Of a DNA stretch of 64,000 nt, positions 22,021 to 33,900 are shown in pieces (within the stretch, counting starts at the first letter, position 1; each line of letters starts with the position of its first letter). This stretch comes from Catonia carolina (taxonomy: Eukaryota; Arthropoda; Insecta; Hemiptera; Achilidae), in NCBI GenBank assembly GCA_035578175.1, contig JAQMRL010000006.1:26554393-26618392 (forward strand), in the 5' to 3' direction. Under the pieces are notes generated by a model. The model was given only the letters and a program-made list of their open reading frames with translations, was not told where the DNA came from and searched no databases. Made by a program: the position numbers and the translations under genes.

Positions 22021-22865
22021 ATAATTTCATTTTTTAATCTTTAATGTGTGTACATTGCAATCTGTTTAACCCTTTAAAGGTCTTTGGTAAGAATACTTGC
22101 CACTACCAATAAGGTCGAGTTTACTTAAGAATAAGCTATGCAGTTGAACCTTATTGCCATTTTATGGTGTTATAGATGTTTTCTGGTAAGTAGTCTATCC
22201 ACATTTTGAAATTAGTGCGCAGTGACCATTTGCTTCATGAGTTGCACGAATGTGGTAAGAATTCATACCAGCGTACGCTACCATGTTGTTTTTTTTGTTA
22301 CTTTTGTACAGAGCTTAGAAAATTCTAGTTTTTACGGGAAAGCAAGCATTCATGCTAATATATAGTTAAGATGAGTTATTCTTCACATTTTTTTTGTTAT
22401 ATAGTACTATAAGTTGATTTAATAAGCTTTCTTACTATACTGAACATTATGTGATTTCCATTTCAATAAACGTTCCTTGGTAAGTATACTTACCAATGCT
22501 TAACATCAAAACAAAGAAATAGCTTACTGTTCTGGCACTAGAAATACATTATTCAAGTTCCTGTACAAAAAAATTTAACATTTTCACAACATAACTATAA
22601 ATTTTCCCTTGTAGTACTGCCCTATAAAGGGTTAATTCAGAACAATAAGCAACCCCATGACCCAATGAGAAGATGTGTAAATGAAATGTAGTCTTGTACA
22701 GACCCAAGCCGACCATCCCTGTGAGAGTATGGTTAATTGAACCCCAACTATTAAAGTACATTGGTAACCACACTTCAAATCCCAATAAAAGTAAGTACTT
22801 TACGAGAATTTGAACCAGGAACGTTTGTCTCTGAAAATCAGCTGTTAAACAGCTGACTTACAGTG
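22021..22865 (-). repeat. SINE family C split by a piggyBac-like insertion
   Basis: Bases 22038-22069 and 22632-22865 form one minus-strand family C copy; the middle is the element at 22070-22631. The head end at 22800-22860 carries cctggttcaaattctcg. Confidence 0.7.
22070..22631. mobile_element. PiggyBac-like non-autonomous element 1
   Basis: Flanked on both sides by TTAA (22066-22069 and 22632-22635), the piggyBac target. Ends are CCCTTTAAAGG and, on the other strand, CCCTTTATAGG. It is 562 bp and has no transposase. It lies in a family C SINE whose two halves resume exactly at the TTAA sites, which confirms the borders. Inside is a palindromic cttggtaag-tatacttaccaa. Confidence 0.85.
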
Positions 22866-23184
22866 ACAACTTAACTCTAGACTAACCCAGGTTTGGTCTA
22901 GAGGTGAATGATTGATAGTAGGCAGACAATCTACTGTGCCATTGTTAAACATTGCATTTACCAATTGTTTTTGTAATAAAACACATTTCACCTAAAATGA
23001 CACTTAACGTTTTGGAAATGAACTAAACGCTGTAGAAGGAAATGTTTGAAATAAAAGTTGTAGGTTTTTAATTTTCTACAACTTTAATTATAGGTATATG
23101 CTTTTACCCAAAAATGCATATTAAGGCTGCAATCTAAAAAAATTTACCATGAGAACACAGCCCCATCATCAATTTTCAGGAAAC

Positions 23185-23472
23185 ACTCTGCTTATAGTTC
23201 TAACGGGTGTTTTATTGAGGACATAACCCTGATTATAAGAAGATAGAAGTAATACATCGATAAATTTTCTGTCCCCCAATCAGTATGTTGGCAACAGTGT
23301 ACTTAAGGCCAACTACCTAAGACAGTTAAAATGTTCCAGTCAAGCATTAGTGTGGTGACAACAGTCGTTTTGTTATATTGTGTCAGCAATGGTTTTTTCC
23401 AAGGAAGAACGCGTGTTTAGTGTAGAGACTTACATAGCGAGTAAATCTTACAAATGTGTACAAGATAAGTTT
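23185..23472 (+). pseudogene. Transposase start, mariner-type helix-turn-helix, truncated
   Basis: ATG at 23389 opens MVFSKEERVFSVETYIASKS, then YKCVQDKF, the first helix-turn-helix of a mariner-related transposase family. The frame ends at 23472 where a duplicated piece of family C begins. The preceding 200 bases are probably its terminal repeat and leader. Confidence 0.65.
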
Positions 23473-23473
23473 C

Positions 23474-23627
23474 ACTGCCCTATAAAGGGTTAATTCAGAA
23501 CAATAAGGAACCCCATGACCCAATGAGAAGATGTGTAAATGAAATGTAGTCTTGTACAGACCCAAGCCGACCATCCCTGTGAGAGTATGGTTAATTGAAC
23601 CCCAACTATTAAAGTTCATTGGTAACC
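23474..23627 (-). repeat. Duplicated segment of family C plus piggyBac end
   Basis: Nearly identical over about 155 bases to 22619-22772, including the piggyBac-like terminus gccctataaagggttaa and SINE sequence to ctattaaagt-cattggtaac. Since both copies share the junction between two unrelated elements, one is a local duplicate of the other. Confidence 0.8.
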
Positions 23628-23884
23628 CTTGTGATACGTAACTGAAGTTCCAAGTTTCTACTTCACACATTATTCCATTCTTGAAATATTTTGTTCACTT
23701 TCACAGTCCAATCGGTAAAAACATGTTTTTTGGGTTGGGGGGCCTGAAAAGATGTATTCCAATGAAAATTTGATTTCAAATAATTGACATAAAAACAATA
23801 CTTTCTTTCTCTATATTTCATACAGGTCTAGAGAAAGTAAAAAGATGGCAAGGTTGTATAACGTTATTTTAATTCCTCTTGCTG

Positions 23885-24010
23885 TATATGATGTGGAGGA
23901 AATTACAGTATTGTTTTCATGTTAATTTTTCGTAATCATGTTTTCACTGGTAATACACATTTTCAGGTCCCTTGAACCCAAAGTGAGTGTACCAATTTCT
24001 GATCAGTTAA
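23885..24010 (-). repeat. Family A fragment
   Basis: Minus-strand right-end piece: agtattgttttcatgttaat, ttttcactgg, cccttgaacccaaag. Confidence 0.55.
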
Positions 24011-24149
24011 AGACATTTTAAAATTCTGTAGTTAATTAAAAATCCAACTTTCCAAAGAGATATTTATAGCATTTTAATGTATTGTATATCCTTCGTATTT
24101 TGTTATAATATACTTCATTTTATTTTGTTAGAACTCAAAATTGCGTTCT

Positions 24150-24610
24150 GATGGTTTTTTCAAAAAAGTTATCAAATATCTTATAACCCATAATAATTTT
24201 CAAGAAGTTCTTGACAAACCCGAACTCTGTGATTATTTTGGTCTTCGATCAACCATCTAGGGACACACTTTGCTGACACTTGACACATCTGCAGTTTGTA
24301 AAGATTTCTTGGCATAAACCTAATTAATTCTTGTATTCTTCTGCCATTTCATGAATGGTTAGTTGATAATTGGATTGCACGAGAACGTTCACTCTGTCAA
24401 CATCATCGTTGTCTTTTGACGAAGTACATCCTATTTTACTCCTCTTGTACCACTCATGACACCATGATCAACAGACATTCATCCCCAAAAACCTCATGTA
24501 ACATTTGGAAGTTTCTTTAAACATTTTACCTAACTTTATAGAAAACTTGACACTAATGCGTTCCTCTTCTTTAGAATTTTTAACAAAATTGCTAAATATG
24601 AAAAACTTGT
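24150..24610 (-). pseudogene. Mariner transposase N-terminal fragment
   Basis: One minus-strand frame reads EERISVKFSIKLGKMFKETS, then MRFLGMNVC-stop-SWCHEWYKRSKIG, DDVDRVNVLVQSNYQLTIHE and MAEEYKN. These are the paired helix-turn-helix motifs of mariner transposases (..YEML...YG...SR..VFEWYKRF..G.. and ..VDRVR.LV..DRRLTIR.IAE..). Stops and a later frame break show decay; the catalytic domain is absent. Confidence 0.75.
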
Positions 24611-24774
24611 TTTACAAGAAAACGACAACACATGAACAGACAAGGTTTTAAACAATTTTCAAGAACAGTTGTATTCATAAAGTCACATAAACCAGTGATG
24701 CCAGCCGTACCACTCTTGGACGCTACATTGGCACAAACTTGAAACAGTCCTGGAACTTTTCGTTCTCCCCTCAT

Positions 24775-24965
24775 CGAACACAGACATGCACACAAACGCA
24801 CACACACTTGTACATGCACTCATAGACCAGTAGCTAAAACATGTCTTTTGGGTTGGGGGGATCTAAAAATATGTATTTCTTGTGAAAACTCGATTTTCAA
24901 AATTGACATAAATTCTTTCCTTCTAGATATATTCATATAGGGCAAGAGAATGTAATAATACATTA
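24775..24965 (+). repeat. Family A right-end fragment
   Basis: cacacacttgtacatgcact, ccagtagctaaaacatgt, ttttgggttggggggatct and attcatatagggcaagaga mark the end of a family A copy. Confidence 0.6.
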
Positions 24966-24989
24966 TCTTATGTTTTTACTCCCTCATGG

Positions 24990-25360
24990 AGAATACATCA
25001 AAGAGATTGACCACATCCCATTTGGGATGTGGTTTTGCTGCAGGATACCAAGATTAAGCTGGAAAAGTAAAACAACCAAAGAAGAGATATTGTTAAGGAG
25101 TAAAAACAGCTATAACTAACTGCCGTGGTAAAACTTAGGTAGACTGCGGTGCTCAGTTATATCAAATGAAGTTGATATTGGATGTCGAAGTTGAGGAAAG
25201 CTGAGGTATAGGTAGAAAGAAAAAGTCATGGTTATGGAACAACAAGGAATGGACCTGTACAGACGGAAGCACTGTCCTTAATCAGGTCCATGATAGAAAG
25301 AAGTTTGGCATGCTTATCACCAATTTTAATTTGAGACAGTATTAAGGAGGGACTCCCTCA
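24990..25360 (+). pseudogene. LINE 3' remnant
   Basis: The frame from about 25220 reads WLWNNKEWTCTDGSTVLNQV then HDRKKFGMLITNFNLRQY, resembling the last residues of RTE-type LINE proteins (D R..F..L..NL...GT). It is short and ends in a stop; no other LINE motifs remain. Confidence 0.4.
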
Positions 25361-25504
25361 TGCGTATATTATCAAAATAGTATAGTATATTATTTTATAA
25401 TTTAAAAAAAAAATTGAAAGATGTGGCTTGCTCTGCTTGAACTGTTTTTGCCTCTCTCACTTCTGTGCATCAGTACTATTTTCATACTGTAGTCCAGCTG
25501 TTAA

Positions 25505-26495
25505 ACCTTCTGCTATGGTGTGTTTTTCGTTGTATAGTAAATGTTCAAATGTCAAAACACGCTCCCAAATAAATTTATTTAACTAACGCCATTACCGATA
25601 GAAAATTGTAAAAACATTACAGGCAATTTATACTACATGTACGGTTTTTTATTTTATTTTTATTTTAAAAACATAAAAATTGGTTGCATTTTTCACTAGC
25701 TACAGGAGGCGAAAGTGTTTCGCTCGCTGTAGCTAGCATAACATTTGTGGGTTATGTTATATTTTTGGCTGTAACGTGCTAAAATTTAGCACGTTACATC
25801 ATGAATTATACAGAACATAATTTACAGAAGACATTTTCGTGAATAAAACCATGTTTTACAATATAATTTAGAGTAACATTAGCCCTAATAATTGCAATTT
25901 GAAATTTGCATTGCAAAGTGGGAACAGATTCTGTAATTTTCGAAGAGTGTTCCATTATAAAATTCCTGTCATTCCCCACCCTCTTGTTCACAATACGTAT
26001 GTGAATAGTAGACATTGGAAACATATACAGTAACAAATACACATACAAAATTATGTAGTATTGGTAAAAGGATAGGGTTTGTAATAGGCCATGAAACTGG
26101 TCGAGGGAGCTTTGATGAAGAAAGACAATGTTTACTCTCAGAATTTCCGCATACCACGCCAACAGTTGCATGTAGGATGAAAAGGTTTGATTTTATAGCA
26201 TCTATGCATTGTTCTGATTTAGTAGGTAGTTCTATGAACCTTATAGATGAAATATTCCATAAGTTACATTGTCTTGAAGATAGAACGACTTCAAAAGTAA
26301 CTTGGCAACTTACAACCATCGTTTCAACCTTGCTATTAATACATTTGCATTGTATTTTATATGAAATTATAGAGCCATTCAAGGCGCGTAATTTGATATA
26401 TGAACCGAACAAATCACTTAATTAATATGTGTACTATAGGTTTTTAAAGCTGGTAACTACCAGGGCAACTGAGATTGCCTCCCGTAGCAGAAGGG
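25505..26495. mobile_element. PiggyBac-like non-autonomous element 2
   Basis: TTAA at 25501-25504 and 26496-26499 flank ends reading ACCTTCTGCTATGG and, from the right, CCCTTCTGCTACGG. It contains palindromes near 25715 (ctagctacagg..cgctgtagctag) and 25772 (gtaacgtgctaaa/tttagcacgttac). Overlapping open frames of 136 codons (plus, 26015) and 147 codons (minus, 25969) occur inside, but neither shows the piggyBac transposase signature or any domain I know. Confidence 0.75.
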
Positions 26496-27063
26496 TTAAT
26501 CTTTGCTGAAGCTGCTCTATCACGAACAGGCAGTTAGAGGGGGGACTCTTCCCCAGTTGTCAGTTGGTCCATGCAACTTGGAAATTTTTTACTATGTTGT
26601 TCTGTATAATGGTTGTATAGTATCAAAACGGAAAAAAATTTATACCCATATTTTTCAACTGTTCTTCACATTTCAAGAAGAAGCTAAACTTTATGAAGAA
26701 GCTTATTTGCTTCTTTTCTTTATTCAGTACACTAGCATAGATCTCTATGGAAGCCTCTACACTCCAGAAACTTCTGTCTGTAAATTTGATGAGGTCCAAA
26801 ATGTTTCCCTATTTCATTCCAAGGTTTTCAGAATCTTTTTTCCTCTTCCTGTTTTTCTTTAACTATTTATTAATTTATCTTTAGTCTATTGTCTAAAGTC
26901 CAAAAATTTATATTTTTTAATCATTTCTCATCCATTCTCAAAAAGATTTCAATCGGTGTTATTTTTTGTTTTTCATTTTCATTGGCAATTCATTTTAAAT
27001 TTTCCATCATTGTTTATTTGAATGGGCTGATGTTATTGGCAATAATACTGTATTCTATTTTAT
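26496..27063. other. Unassigned sequence with chance open frames
   Basis: Open frames at 26503 and 26889 (plus) are AT-driven and lack recognisable motifs. Confidence 0.35.
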
Positions 27064-27235
27064 TTATTTATTCAAAGTCGCATCAACTGTTTGGTCATTA
27101 GCAACTAAGGTGGATTATGTAGCAGTAACTGTGGGATTTGACATGTGAAAGTTTCCAGACCCTGGCTGGGAATCGAACTCAGGACCTTTGCACGGCAGGC
27201 AAATGCACTAACCACTACACTACAGAGGCAGCCGT
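27064..27235 (-). repeat. SINE family F, full copy
   Basis: Minus strand: gctgcctctgtagtgtagtg (A box), GAGTTCGATTCCCAGCC (B box), tail agttgatgcgactttgaata. Confidence 0.8.
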
Positions 27236-28900
27236 AATTCTATTTTATTTGCAACAAAAGTGATTGAAAAAACCTTACTCTGTGATGACAAGTACTTTTA
27301 TACAGAGCATATAAATGACAATTTTTATATGTTATTCATAGTATAATATTATTTCTTTTAGCATGATGAGTTCATGAAGGGGTTGCAGTTAGCGTACAAG
27401 AGGTTTTTTTTTGTAAAAATTAAAAGTTTACTGGTTATTCAATACATAATTATAAGTACAGCTTGATTCATAATTATGATATTTAATACAAAGTTATAAT
27501 GCATAATTTTAATGATCAAGTACATGGTGATATGAGTCTAATAAGTCATTTATTTGCAGACAAAAATAAGGTTAGGATTTTATAAGATATCTTAGTTTGA
27601 AGTTATCCTAAACAAAATTATATAATTTTCTGGAAACTGATTGCAGTGAATCGATTTTATCACATCATGGATCCCTCCCTTAGTAAATCAACAATAACTC
27701 TATCTTTTATTAAGATGTATTTACTGATAAAACATTTCAAAAGACAATTAAAACATTACAAAATAAAATATATTGATTTTATCAGTTAATATTATGTAAT
27801 AAAGAAATTAGAGAGTTCAGTTTTATAATTAAAATGCAGTAAAAAAATTAGTTCTATAGATTTTAATATGACAACGCAGCGTTTTGAATGATGTGTATTC
27901 TTTTCAACCAATGAAAAGGCTGAACAAGAAGTCTGTCAAATTCTAGTTGGGATACGCAAAGAGCATTCCGTATCCGTAGTCAGACCGTCAGACCGATCGT
28001 ACTTTGAGGAAAGCAGATTCTGGACATGTGAGATTTAAAGTTTGTTTTATTATATTCTGTATCACTGTATGAGAATAAATAATTGCACAACAGATACTTT
28101 TAATTAGTGAAGTAGCTAATTGGTAATAAAACTTTTATTAGTCTTTACTTATTTATAATTTGAAGGTTATGAATGTTTTAACCTCATGTAGAGTCTATTA
28201 TAAAATATTTGTACAGGTGTATTGTGCGGTAAGTACGTTAAAAAAAAACCATTTGCGTTTTATCGAAACTTGTAATGTTTGGATTTGATGGGTTTTTTAA
28301 AAATATAGAAATAGGTTCTGTCTTTGTGGTGAATCAAAGTGCGCAAATAAGGCATGACTTACCGGCTTTAAGATTGCACAAAAAGTGTGAAAATTTAATG
28401 GGTACTATTTTAGTTAATCAGGTACTTTAGGCATTTATGTTTTATTTTAGTAGCATTTATTTAATTATTTTTATGAACAACTTTATGGAACTTTTTGTTA
28501 CGCCCTGGTTGAAGTTAACCTTACCTGTTCACTGTCTAACTGGCTCTTAACTAAGGTGAACTATTTTTTTGGTACCTACTATTTTGTTTGCAGTGAGACA
28601 TGTATACCAGTACTTATTGGATTTAACATGGGTAATTAAAATTAGCTAATTTTTATTCATGTTGTACCATGAGCTTCCATTTTAAAGTTTACAAACAGTG
28701 AAAAACTATTTAAAAGCGAAAAAAATATTGTAACATTTCTGCTGTGCGTAAATACTGCATACTGCATGAGCGAATTTAACCTAAGGTAAAGTTTATGTAC
28801 TTTTAACTTGGTTTACATTGTTTTAATGATTCCAGTCAATGGCTATCTGCTTTTATACTACTAATAATTGGAAAATTACCAAGTTTTTGCTGAGAAAATA
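27236..28900. other. AT-rich sequence upstream of PUS7 coding exons
   Basis: No repeat or gene recognised. A less AT-rich patch near 27940-28030 (cagaccgtcagaccgatcg) could be a promoter or an untranslated exon, but nothing in the sequence proves it. Confidence 0.3.
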
Positions 28901-28904
28901 TTTT

Positions 28905-29840
28905 CTTCAAAAATTTTGCAAGGAAAAATCTGGCCTGTAATATTGCCTATAGTTTAATTACATGACTAGAATGTTTAATTTACTGTAGTTACCAGTTACC
29001 TTATTCTACTGAAACAAAATCTTCTAGAATGAATCACCTTCTTTGCTATTGCTATCAATCTTCTTCACTGTCGGTCTCACTAGTATCTACCGAACAGTTT
29101 CCTTTTTTTACGAGGTGTCAATAAGACTTGATAAAGAATTATCTTCTTCACTGTCTTTAACTTCCTTCTTTATATTTCAAATTGTTGGAAGAGAAACATC
29201 ACAGTAGTCAGCCGCTCGTTCATGGCTTTTGTTAAGAGGCAAAGGTATTTTTGTTCAGCTTCAACTTTTCAACATTTTATTATAGATACTGAAGTCACGA
29301 GATTGCCTTTTGTGTATGGAAGGGGTATGAGAAAGGGAAGTGAAAATTTGTAGTGCTGCCAACCTCAACAGTCAGACACTACTTGCACATTTCACTACCG
29401 TGCAATTTCTACGTACATTTTGTAAGCTGTAGTTTATTCCAAGAAAATGTTTTCTTCATAAACCTTATAAGAAATAAATGTGACCTGTAATATTGCCTAT
29501 AGCTTAATTACATGACTAGAAATGTTTGAATTATTGTAATTACCAGCTATCTTATTCCATTGGAACAAAATTTTCTACGAATGAATCGCCTTCTTTACTA
29601 TCGCTGTCACCAGCGTCTTCACTGTCAGTCTCGTTAGTATCTATCTAACCGTTTTTTTTTTTTACCAGGTGTCAACAAAACTGTTGAAGAATAGCTTCTT
29701 CACATCTTTCATTTCCTTCTTTATTTCTCAAATTGTGGAAAGAGAAACATCACAGTATTTAGCTACTCTCTCATGGCTTTTGTTTAGTGGCAAGGGAAAG
29801 GTTTTTGTTTAGCTTTAACCTCACAGTATTTTATTACACT
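28905..29840 (-). pseudogene. Duplicated helix-turn-helix transposase remnant
   Basis: Two diverged direct copies (about 28905-29285 and 29440-29840). Both read on the minus strand as a conserved helix-turn-helix: SHERAADYCDVSLPTI-stop-NIKKEVKD in one and SHERVAKYCDVSLSTI-stop-EIKKEMKD in the other. The pattern (R.A.YC.VS..TI..IK.E) fits the N-terminus of Tc1/mariner-related transposases. Stops occur at the same place in both copies, so the decay predates the duplication. Confidence 0.55.
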
Positions 29841-29842
29841 GC

Positions 29843-30350
29843 ATATTAGATTTCATTCACCACTGTGAATAGTCTGCCCACGTTTTCGAAAAACTAACAT
29901 TTCTGTTTATGGCAACAAACAGTTATATTCGTACAGTTAACCTACAAAAGGTTCTGCGATATAATGTATGCTCTGGGTATAGTATAAGTTGTTATGATTG
30001 TTGTACTGAAATTAAAGTAGTCGCGCATGTGCACTGGTGCTTCCCCCCTTTACCCCTTGTTGCAAATAAGGGTAAACTCGTGACTCTAAGTGACTATACA
30101 TTACATATTAATTGTTCAGCACTGTGAATAGTTCGACCACGTTTTCGGGAAACCGACATTTCTGTTAACGGTAAAAAACAGTTATATTCGTACAGTTAGC
30201 TTAAAAAAGGTTCCACGATATACTGCATGTCCTCTGGGTGTAGTTTACGTTGTTGTGTTGGTGAATTGATACCAAAGCAGTCGCGCATGTGCACTAATGC
30301 TTTCTCCCCTTTACCCCTCGTTAAAACCAAAAGCAGACTTGTGACTGAAG
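29843..30350. repeat. Diverged tandem duplication, about 255-bp unit
   Basis: Unit 1 begins about 29843 and unit 2 about 30103. Shared marks are cactgtgaatagt, ccacgttttcg, acagttatattcgtacagtt, aaaaggtt and gtcgcgcatgtgcact. It follows the transposase remnant and may be its leader or end region. Confidence 0.6.
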
Positions 30351-30514
30351 TACTATAGGTCCGTATCCCCATGACCTTCTAATGGGTGATTCATTTAAAA
30401 GTAGCCCGCTGCATTTAACAGCGGCCTTTGGCACTCAATTGGATTCAAATAGTAAATGAATAAATAGAATTACTTAATACATAATTTTACATATTTATTT
30501 AAAATTTATATACA

Positions 30515-30876
30515 TATAATAGGAGTTTATTTTAGTTATCGTGTGGGTCCCGGATTAGTTAAGAATAAAACAGAAAAGTTTCACTGTAAAACACAAGTTC
30601 GAAATGTTTTATTATTTCGCAAATTACAAAGGTTATTTACATTTGTTACATACCTGTAAAACACAAGAAACAACATTCAATGTTTATTCTTCGCAATCTT
30701 GTCTCGCACACGGTTTATAACTATTTTAATTTAAATTCAATTATAATAAGAACATTGCTATGTATTGCACTTGTTTATTAACGCTCAGCTGTTTGTTCTT
30801 CTAGAGCTCTGTAATTTCGACTCTCTGAGTTCAGGCGGGAGAATTTTAAATCATATGTAGGAGCTGACTCCTTACA
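30515..30876 (-). repeat. 3' LTR of the Gypsy element
   Basis: Starts TGTAAGGAGTCAGC on the minus strand and ends CTATTATA. It follows the polypurine tract. Identical to the 5' LTR. Confidence 0.9.
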
Positions 30877-30901
30877 TCTCCCCCCCTTCGGAGAGAAAAA
30901 T

Positions 30902-33900
30902 TCATTTTTCTTGATCGTGGTCCTTAGGGATCAGCTTCGAAATGTGAAACAGATTTGATTCCTTTTTCTTGTGGCCTGTGTTAATTCTGTAGAGCGAATC
31001 TGATATTTTTTCTTCGATTTGGTATGGTCCTATTCTTAATTCATCCGTTTTTCTTCTGTTCAGTTTGTTACCATTTTCCACGTATATAGACTCGCCCTCC
31101 TGGAATTCATGGGTAACTCTGTTTTTATCATAATTCTTTTTATTATAATTATGGTATTTGATGCTGTTTTCCAGAGCCCTTTCTCTGTTTATCTTCAGGT
31201 CTTCTGGTGAAAATGTTTTTTTTAATTCATTTGGCTTTATTGATGTATCAACACCCTCTAATAGATATTTTGGACTAAATTTTGTCACTGTATGTATAGT
31301 TTCATTATATTTTTTTATACATTCGTGCGCAGCAGTTGTCCATGCTATTTTCCTGTTTTTTTGGTTGACTATACATCTTATTTTATTAGTCAAAGTTTGG
31401 TTCAATCGTTCGTTCAAACCATTTGAAAAGGGAGCATTGACAGCCGTGAAAATTAGTGGTACATTCTGGCTTTCTAAGAAATCTTTATATTCTTCTGAAT
31501 TAATACCGGGGTATTGGTCTGTCAGAATTTTACCTACATTTTCATCGGTTACCATTTTGGTCAGTTTTATAAAATCCTTTCCCGTTTGTGTTTTTGACGT
31601 TAAGATGTATGCGTACCTGGTAAAGTGGTCCACCAGCAAGTGTAAATATTTTTTTGTGGATCTTGATCCGCCAAATCCTCCAATTGTATCAATGGATATT
31701 ATTTCAAATGGGTGTTTCGCTGGTCCCAGTTGAGAGAGTTGACCATACTTCTTTTGACCTCTGGATTTGTTTTTTATGCAGATTTCACAATTCCTGCAGA
31801 ATTCCTTAATATTTGTGTCTAAATTTTTTGTCGAGTAGCATTGTCTTATTAAACTTGTCATCTGCTGTACTCCAATGTGACAAAATTCATGATGGACTTT
31901 TTTTATCAACTCTTTGCTTAATTTTTCTGATATGATTATTTTCCCTTTTTTCAGCAGTAAATCTGATTTATCTTTAATTATTTTATTACCTTTTACTACA
32001 TTATTTTCATTTTGGTCTTCAATGATTTTTTTTAGATCCAAAGAATTTACAGTTCTTATTTCTTTTTCCTGTTCTTCATCTGTTTCGAGTACCGGATTTC
32101 TACTCAGTGCATCGGCCTCTGCATTAAATTTACCAGGATTATATTTTACCTGAAACTGAAATTGTGATAAATAGTAAGTCATATCGCCAAGCTCTTCATC
32201 CGGTCTAGCTTTGATCTTCAAGTTTTCTAATGGTTTATGATCCGAATAAACCTCGAACGATTTGCCCAAAAGCCAGTATTGCCAGAATTTAATTGCCTCT
32301 TTGATTGCTAAGCATTCTATATATATGGCTTTTTTCTTTTTTTGTGCATCATTTAATTTTCTGGAGAAATATGCTACTGGTTTTTCTTTGTTATCCTCGG
32401 GTTGAGGTTGCTTTAGTATTGCTCCCAGACCATGAATACTTCCATCTGTGTATATTTTTATTGGTAAGTCTGGATCATAAATAGTCAGAACTGGCTCATT
32501 ACATAAGAATTCTTTCAAAAATTTAAATGCATTTTCGCATTTTTGTGACCAGATGAATTTTTGGTTTTTTCGAAGTAAATTATGAAGCGGTTCAAGCACA
32601 ATAGCGATCTTAGGCACATAATCGTGGTAGAAATTTATTTTACCTAAAAATTGTCGAATATTTTTTTGGTTTGCTGGCGTTGGAAAATCGCGAATAGCTC
32701 TTAGATTGTCTTTCATTGGTTTGACCGTATTGTAGCCGATGACGTGACCAAGATATGTTACTGTCTTTGAGGCAAACGAACACTTAGAAAATTTAAGCCT
32801 AAAACCTACTTCTTTAATTGCACTCATTAATCGTTCTAGGTGTTCTAGATGTTCTTTGAATGATTTCGAAAATACAAGTATGTCATCTATATAATTGGTT
32901 GTAAAACCTGATAATTCGTTTTTTCTTATGATATTACTCAAGACCCTCTGAAAAATTGCTGGCGCTGTCTTTAAACCAAACGGGAGGCATGTCCACTGAT
33001 AGTGTCCATTCTGTGTGACGAATCCAGTTTTTCGCCTGTCTTCCACTCTTAGTGGAATAGACCAAAAGGCTGAGTTAATATCTAATTTTGAGAAGTAATT
33101 ACAATTTCTTGTTTTTGTCACTAAGTCTTCAATACGAGGAAATGGTTGTGACTGAGGTACTACAATTTTATTAAGATCTCTGAAATCTATACAGAGTCTA
33201 GATTTTTGGTTTTCATCTTTTTTGAATGCTAGCGTGACCGGGGCTGCAAAAGGACTGTAGGACTCTTCTATTAGATTATTTTTCAGTAATTCTGAAATTT
33301 GTTGTTCTATTTCCCTTTTGTCCTGTATTGTGCACCTATATGGTCGTTTGCTGCAGTATTTTTCTATGATTAAATCTATTCTGGCCTCGAAGTCTGATAC
33401 TGTGCCAATGTCGAATTTATTTTTTGCAAATATTTTATCAAATTTATTTACCAATTTTAAAATAAGTTCTTTTTCTTCTTTTTGTAAATGTTCTGTGGTT
33501 ATTAAGAATTGATCTGTGTCTAAATTCTCGTTGAAATTGATTTCGTAACTTTTATTACTATCATTTTTCATTAAATCTATTTTTTTAGAGATTTTTACTG
33601 TAGTGTCTTTAGTGTTACGTGTATTAACTGTATTATTTTGGATTATATTTAAATTATTATCGTGACTCAGCTTAAATATTTTTATTAAGTCTAGTCCGAT
33701 TAAAAATTCATGTTTAAAATTTTCGTTGTTAACTACAAACACATAGACATCTTCTTCCATATCCATTATTCTTGCTTTTATTTTTATCATGCAATCTGCA
33801 TTATTAACACCATTAATTGATTTTATGCAGACGTTATGTTTTTTTTCATGCTCATTTTTTAATTTCAGTTTTAATATTTTTGCATTAATAAGTGATACAT

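Larger units (their letters stand above)
22984..23851 (+). mobile_element. Family A element, copy 4, interrupted
   Basis: A family A interior at 22984-23178 (aaataaaagttgtaggtttt) and the right end at 23632-23851 (aaaaacatgttttttgggtt, ctagagaaagtaaaa) are separated by a transposase fragment and a duplicated segment. Confidence 0.65.

Noticed and set aside
26015..26425. 136-codon open frame as a gene
   Set aside because: Overlaps an equally long antisense frame inside a TTAA-flanked element; no domain, no splice or start support.
27940..28030. PUS7 untranslated first exon and promoter
   Set aside because: The composition is suggestive, but no splice pairing or core promoter motif could be tied to it; listed only as a possibility.
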